DNA of 64,000 nucleotides from DASZWJ01 sp963813895. GTDB lineage: Bacteria; Pseudomonadota; Gammaproteobacteria; JAURND01. Under the pieces are notes generated by a model, which saw only the letters and a list, made by a program, of their open reading frames with translations, was not told the DNA's origin and did no database searches. This document shows positions 62,901-64,000 of this stretch, in pieces (positions within the stretch are counted from its first letter, which is position 1; every line of letters starts with the position of its first letter). The translations under genes and the position numbers were made by a program. The DNA lies in the NCBI GenBank assembly GCA_963813895.1, contig CAWFAS010000002.1, positions 186,001 to 250,000 of the forward strand, in the 5' to 3' direction.

Positions 62901-63225
62901 GTGCATCTTCCACAATACTTAATAGTCGACGTAAATGCCTGTTTTTACTGGGGGGATATACTGGAACGGCGATAACACCCGCATATAAGCAACCATAAAA
63001 AGCTGCTATATAATCCAAACTCGGGGGCAACAACAGTACAGCGCGTTCATTATAACAACCTTGTTGTTGAAGGATGGCCGCAATAGCCCTGGCTTTTTTA
63101 TCAAGCTCCTGATAAGTGAGGGTGTCATAGCCACTGCTACTGGTTAAAAACTGATACGCGGTATCTGTAGGGGACTCAATTGCACGCTGTTGTACAAGAT
63201 CTAATAAACTTTTGACTCCATTCAC
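59965..63225 (-). CDS. Trifunctional fusion: fatty acyl-AMP ligase - acyl carrier protein - serine palmitoyltransferase-like synthase
   Basis: 1,086 aa. Residues ~1-570 are a FAAL-type adenylating domain (YTSGSTSNPKGV 159-170, WLPPYHDMGL 198-207, YGLAEAT 311-317, TGDLGF 426-431, catalytic Lys541 in SSGKVQR). Residues ~588-662 are an ACP (DLGVNSL, phosphopantetheine Ser623). Residues ~695-1075 are a PLP alpha-oxoamine synthase (LPSGYATNIA, IDEAHSMGVIG with Asp887 and His890, PLP Lys922 in TLSKSF). It would activate a fatty acid, load it onto its own ACP and condense it with an amino acid, probably serine, giving 3-ketosphinganine. Start GTG 63225 with AAGGAG 10 bases upstream. A signalling ketone synthase (LqsA/CqsA-like) is the main alternative; the neighbours favour sphingolipid. 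Confidence 0.85.
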   Translation of the reverse strand: MNGVKSLLDLVQQRAIESPTDTAYQFLTSSSGYDTLTYQELDKKARAIAAILQQQGCYNERAVLLLPPSLDYIAAFYGCLYAGVIAVPVYPPSKNRHLRRLLSIVEDAQAKFILTQEIFADQGFDATATVIKVDQIEETAAEVYFPIVRNSEDLVFLQYTSGSTSNPKGVMVSYGNISSNIKMLENNFGSETDVTCSWLPPYHDMGLVAGIIFPLYLKARAILMAPSNFLQSPFRWLEIISRERVVLSGGPNFAYDLCVHKVTTEQIAQLDLSCWKFAVNGAEPIRQLTLQRFINRFASASFLPSALSPCYGLAEATLMLTGKPNGASDHTFPLLKSELEKGKVIPASDSENQLTVNIVNCGSPQLDHTICIVDPSTHTVLPERNIGEIWANGPSIAKGYLNKPQLTQTIFHAQLADVPGINYMRTGDLGFMHKNDLYVTGRIKDLIIIKGLNYYPQDIELTVNESHPALQNHGAAAFAVEVDNAEQLVVLQEVQREKLQRLDKEEVLDAIQAALLQEHGLSAHSIVLLKPYSLPKTSSGKVQRWSCRAEYLAGTLNSVARWDQARESIQMEGRLSQSVNQYAQFANQEEARIWLQQWFAQHLRVPAQDILPDKNLVDLGVNSLIAAELGSELYNKLGIRLDIITLFEQHSLNKLAEFLTTDPAVLAKINRHHAEVNSAESREALNLVKPLDKSLLATVKNIYFKVNSGISTNNTVIDGNEFINYSGYNYLGMSGNPKVTEAVVAAVKEYGSSVSASRMVSGEKQLHLKLERTIADLIGAEDAAVLPSGYATNIAIITHLFGPGDLVVYDALAHKSILQGALFSGATCMAFPHNDYNALEELLAKNRNHYRRALIVSEGAFSMDGDICDVRRLINVKQNFQTFLMIDEAHSMGVIGKTGRGIREYFNLNPQDVDIWMGTLSKSFASCGGYIAGSAELIENFKYTSAGFVYSAGISPANTAASLAAIKLMNDHPERVTALEQRSSLLLSLLKKNGIPTGSSSDTPIIPIMAGSTEAAIQLSSYLADHGIYALPIFYPAVEKNLARIRLFVNCLHTEKQIHYTADAIIDGYKLLQKSRKPLLESSSSQ

Positions 63226-63321
63226 GCGACATAGCTCCTTAATAATGCTTTTTTATACATAATTAGTATGGCTCAGGTTTTTAGGAAATTTTTGAACGGT
63301 GAATAATAACTGAAAACCAAA

Positions 63322-63663
63322 TCAAGGAGCAAGAGTGGTGCGGCTGAAATTACCAATTCTTCCTTCTATCTCAAGCTGGTGCTGCAATTGCTCAATTTTA
63401 TCCATTAGTTCCAATGCCAATGCAACCCCAGGCATGTTGACCTCCAGTTCTTGATAAAAGCTAACTGCCACCCGCCCTCGTTTTAGAGAAACTGAATCAA
63501 AACGCCATTCTTGTGGACTTTTTCCCGCAGGATGTATGAGCTCGTAATCTATCATCTCAATGATGATTTCTTTAGATACATGTGTAGCCTGGCAAAATTC
63601 GTCCAGTGTTAATGAATGCGCCTCTTCGATGATCACGCCTGAAATCAATTCACTTTGTGGCAT
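63322..63663 (-). CDS. cbpM: Chaperone modulatory protein CbpM
   Basis: 113 aa. A MerR-like small protein (SLTLDEFCQATHVSKEIIIEMIDYELIHPAG...FDSVSLKRGRVAVSFYQELEVNMPGVALALELMDKIEQL) that binds the J-domain of CbpA and inhibits it. It lies 23 bases downstream of cbpA on the same strand, the usual order. Not part of the lipid operon, which starts 96 bases further on. Confidence 0.9.
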   Translation of the reverse strand: MPQSELISGVIIEEAHSLTLDEFCQATHVSKEIIIEMIDYELIHPAGKSPQEWRFDSVSLKRGRVAVSFYQELEVNMPGVALALELMDKIEQLQHQLEIEGRIGNFSRTTLAP

Positions 63664-63686
63664 TGCCGCCCTCTCTGCATCAAAAA

Positions 63687-64000
63687 TTAATTATGACTAC
63701 GTGGATTAAAATTCATTTCCTCGGCCATTTTTTTATATAATTGCCGTTGGGACTCGGTTTTCGGCTCCGGGATTAATATTTTTAATACCACGTACTCGTC
63801 CCCTGGAGCCTTACTAGGCAGGCCTCGTCCCTTTAGTCGTAACTTAGTGCCGGTCTGCGAGCCCGAGGGAATAGTCAGTTCAACCTGGCCCGCTAGCGTC
63901 TGCACCGGCACCTTGGCTCCCAGGGCTGCTTCCCAGGGGGCGACTGGCAAATTGATATAGACATCTTGTCCCTTTAAGGTATACAACGGATGCTCATCCA
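63687..64000 (-). CDS. cbpA: DnaJ-like co-chaperone CbpA (C-terminal part; 5' end outside window)
   Basis: The frame is open to the window edge (DEHPLYTLKGQDVYINLPVA...). Visible is the C-terminal peptide-binding domain II of a type II DnaJ: APWEAALGAKVPVQTLAG, IPSGSQTGTKLRLKGRGLP, then DEYVVLKILIPEP and a final helix. The J-domain lies outside. CbpA stimulates DnaK and in E. coli also binds DNA. Confidence 0.92.
   Translation of the reverse strand, partial: DEHPLYTLKGQDVYINLPVAPWEAALGAKVPVQTLAGQVELTIPSGSQTGTKLRLKGRGLPSKAPGDEYVVLKILIPEPKTESQRQLYKKMAEEMNFNPRSHN

Noticed and set aside
59965..63225. LqsA/CqsA-type autoinducer synthase
   Set aside because: The PLP domain is the same superfamily, but the fused FAAL-ACP and the adjacent bCerS-like, CerR-like and FA2H-like genes fit ceramide synthesis better. 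Kept only as the alternative.
1..64000. tRNA or rRNA genes
   Set aside because: No T-loop-like GGTTCGAATC context with matching acceptor stem or rRNA-like stretch was recognised in the intergenic gaps by eye; a tRNA scan would be decisive.

Overview
The window looks like chromosome of an intracellular or host-associated gammaproteobacterium, most likely of the order Legionellales (Coxiellaceae/Legionellaceae side). It has about 40% G+C by eye. It carries a lipid A/outer-membrane gene run, ankyrin and Sel1 repeat proteins plus Ser/Asn-rich proteins resembling Dot/Icm effectors, and two PmrA-like promoter boxes. Palindromic repeat elements fill many intergenic gaps. The taxonomic call is inference; no rRNA or tRNA gene was seen.

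Layout: 1-1583 is the end of a DUF4153-type membrane protein, followed by suhB. 2578-15407 is a long minus-strand run of translation and envelope genes (rpsB-tsf-pyrH-frr-uppS-cdsA-dxr-bamA-skp-lpxD-fabZ-lpxA). It lacks rseP at its usual place between dxr and bamA. Then come map, three minor pilins (pilV-pilW-pilX), a pirin, a DOT1-like methyltransferase, and a MASE1 protein coupled to a complete livJHMGF branched-chain amino acid transporter.

25924-47900 is the accessory region. It holds an IS66-like relic, a Ser-rich protein, a REP-associated transposase between perfect 26-bp inverted repeats, a Sel1 protein, an ankyrin protein with a PmrA-like box, and a truncated Cys-protease-like protein. 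Next are an MFS pump, an OmpA-like protein, a CPA2 antiporter, AAA ATPases (one a pseudogene), and a protein with 36-aa tandem repeats and a second PmrA-like box. Two related ~294-bp MITE-like palindromes sit here.

48027-55386 returns to core functions: tamA-tamB, arfB, a YheT-like hydrolase, a VOC protein and a CI-like repressor.

The most striking locus is 55908-63225. One protein fuses a fatty acyl-AMP ligase, an acyl carrier protein and a serine-palmitoyltransferase-like alpha-oxoamine synthase. It is followed in a tight operon by an FA2H-type fatty acid hydroxylase, a bCerS-like GNAT protein, a CerR-like reductase and a DgkA-type lipid kinase; a PAP2/AUR1-like membrane enzyme converges on the kinase gene. 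Together these could make and decorate a ceramide: acyl activation and serine condensation, keto reduction, N-acylation, 2-hydroxylation, then phosphorylation or head-group exchange. The window ends with cbpM and a partial cbpA.
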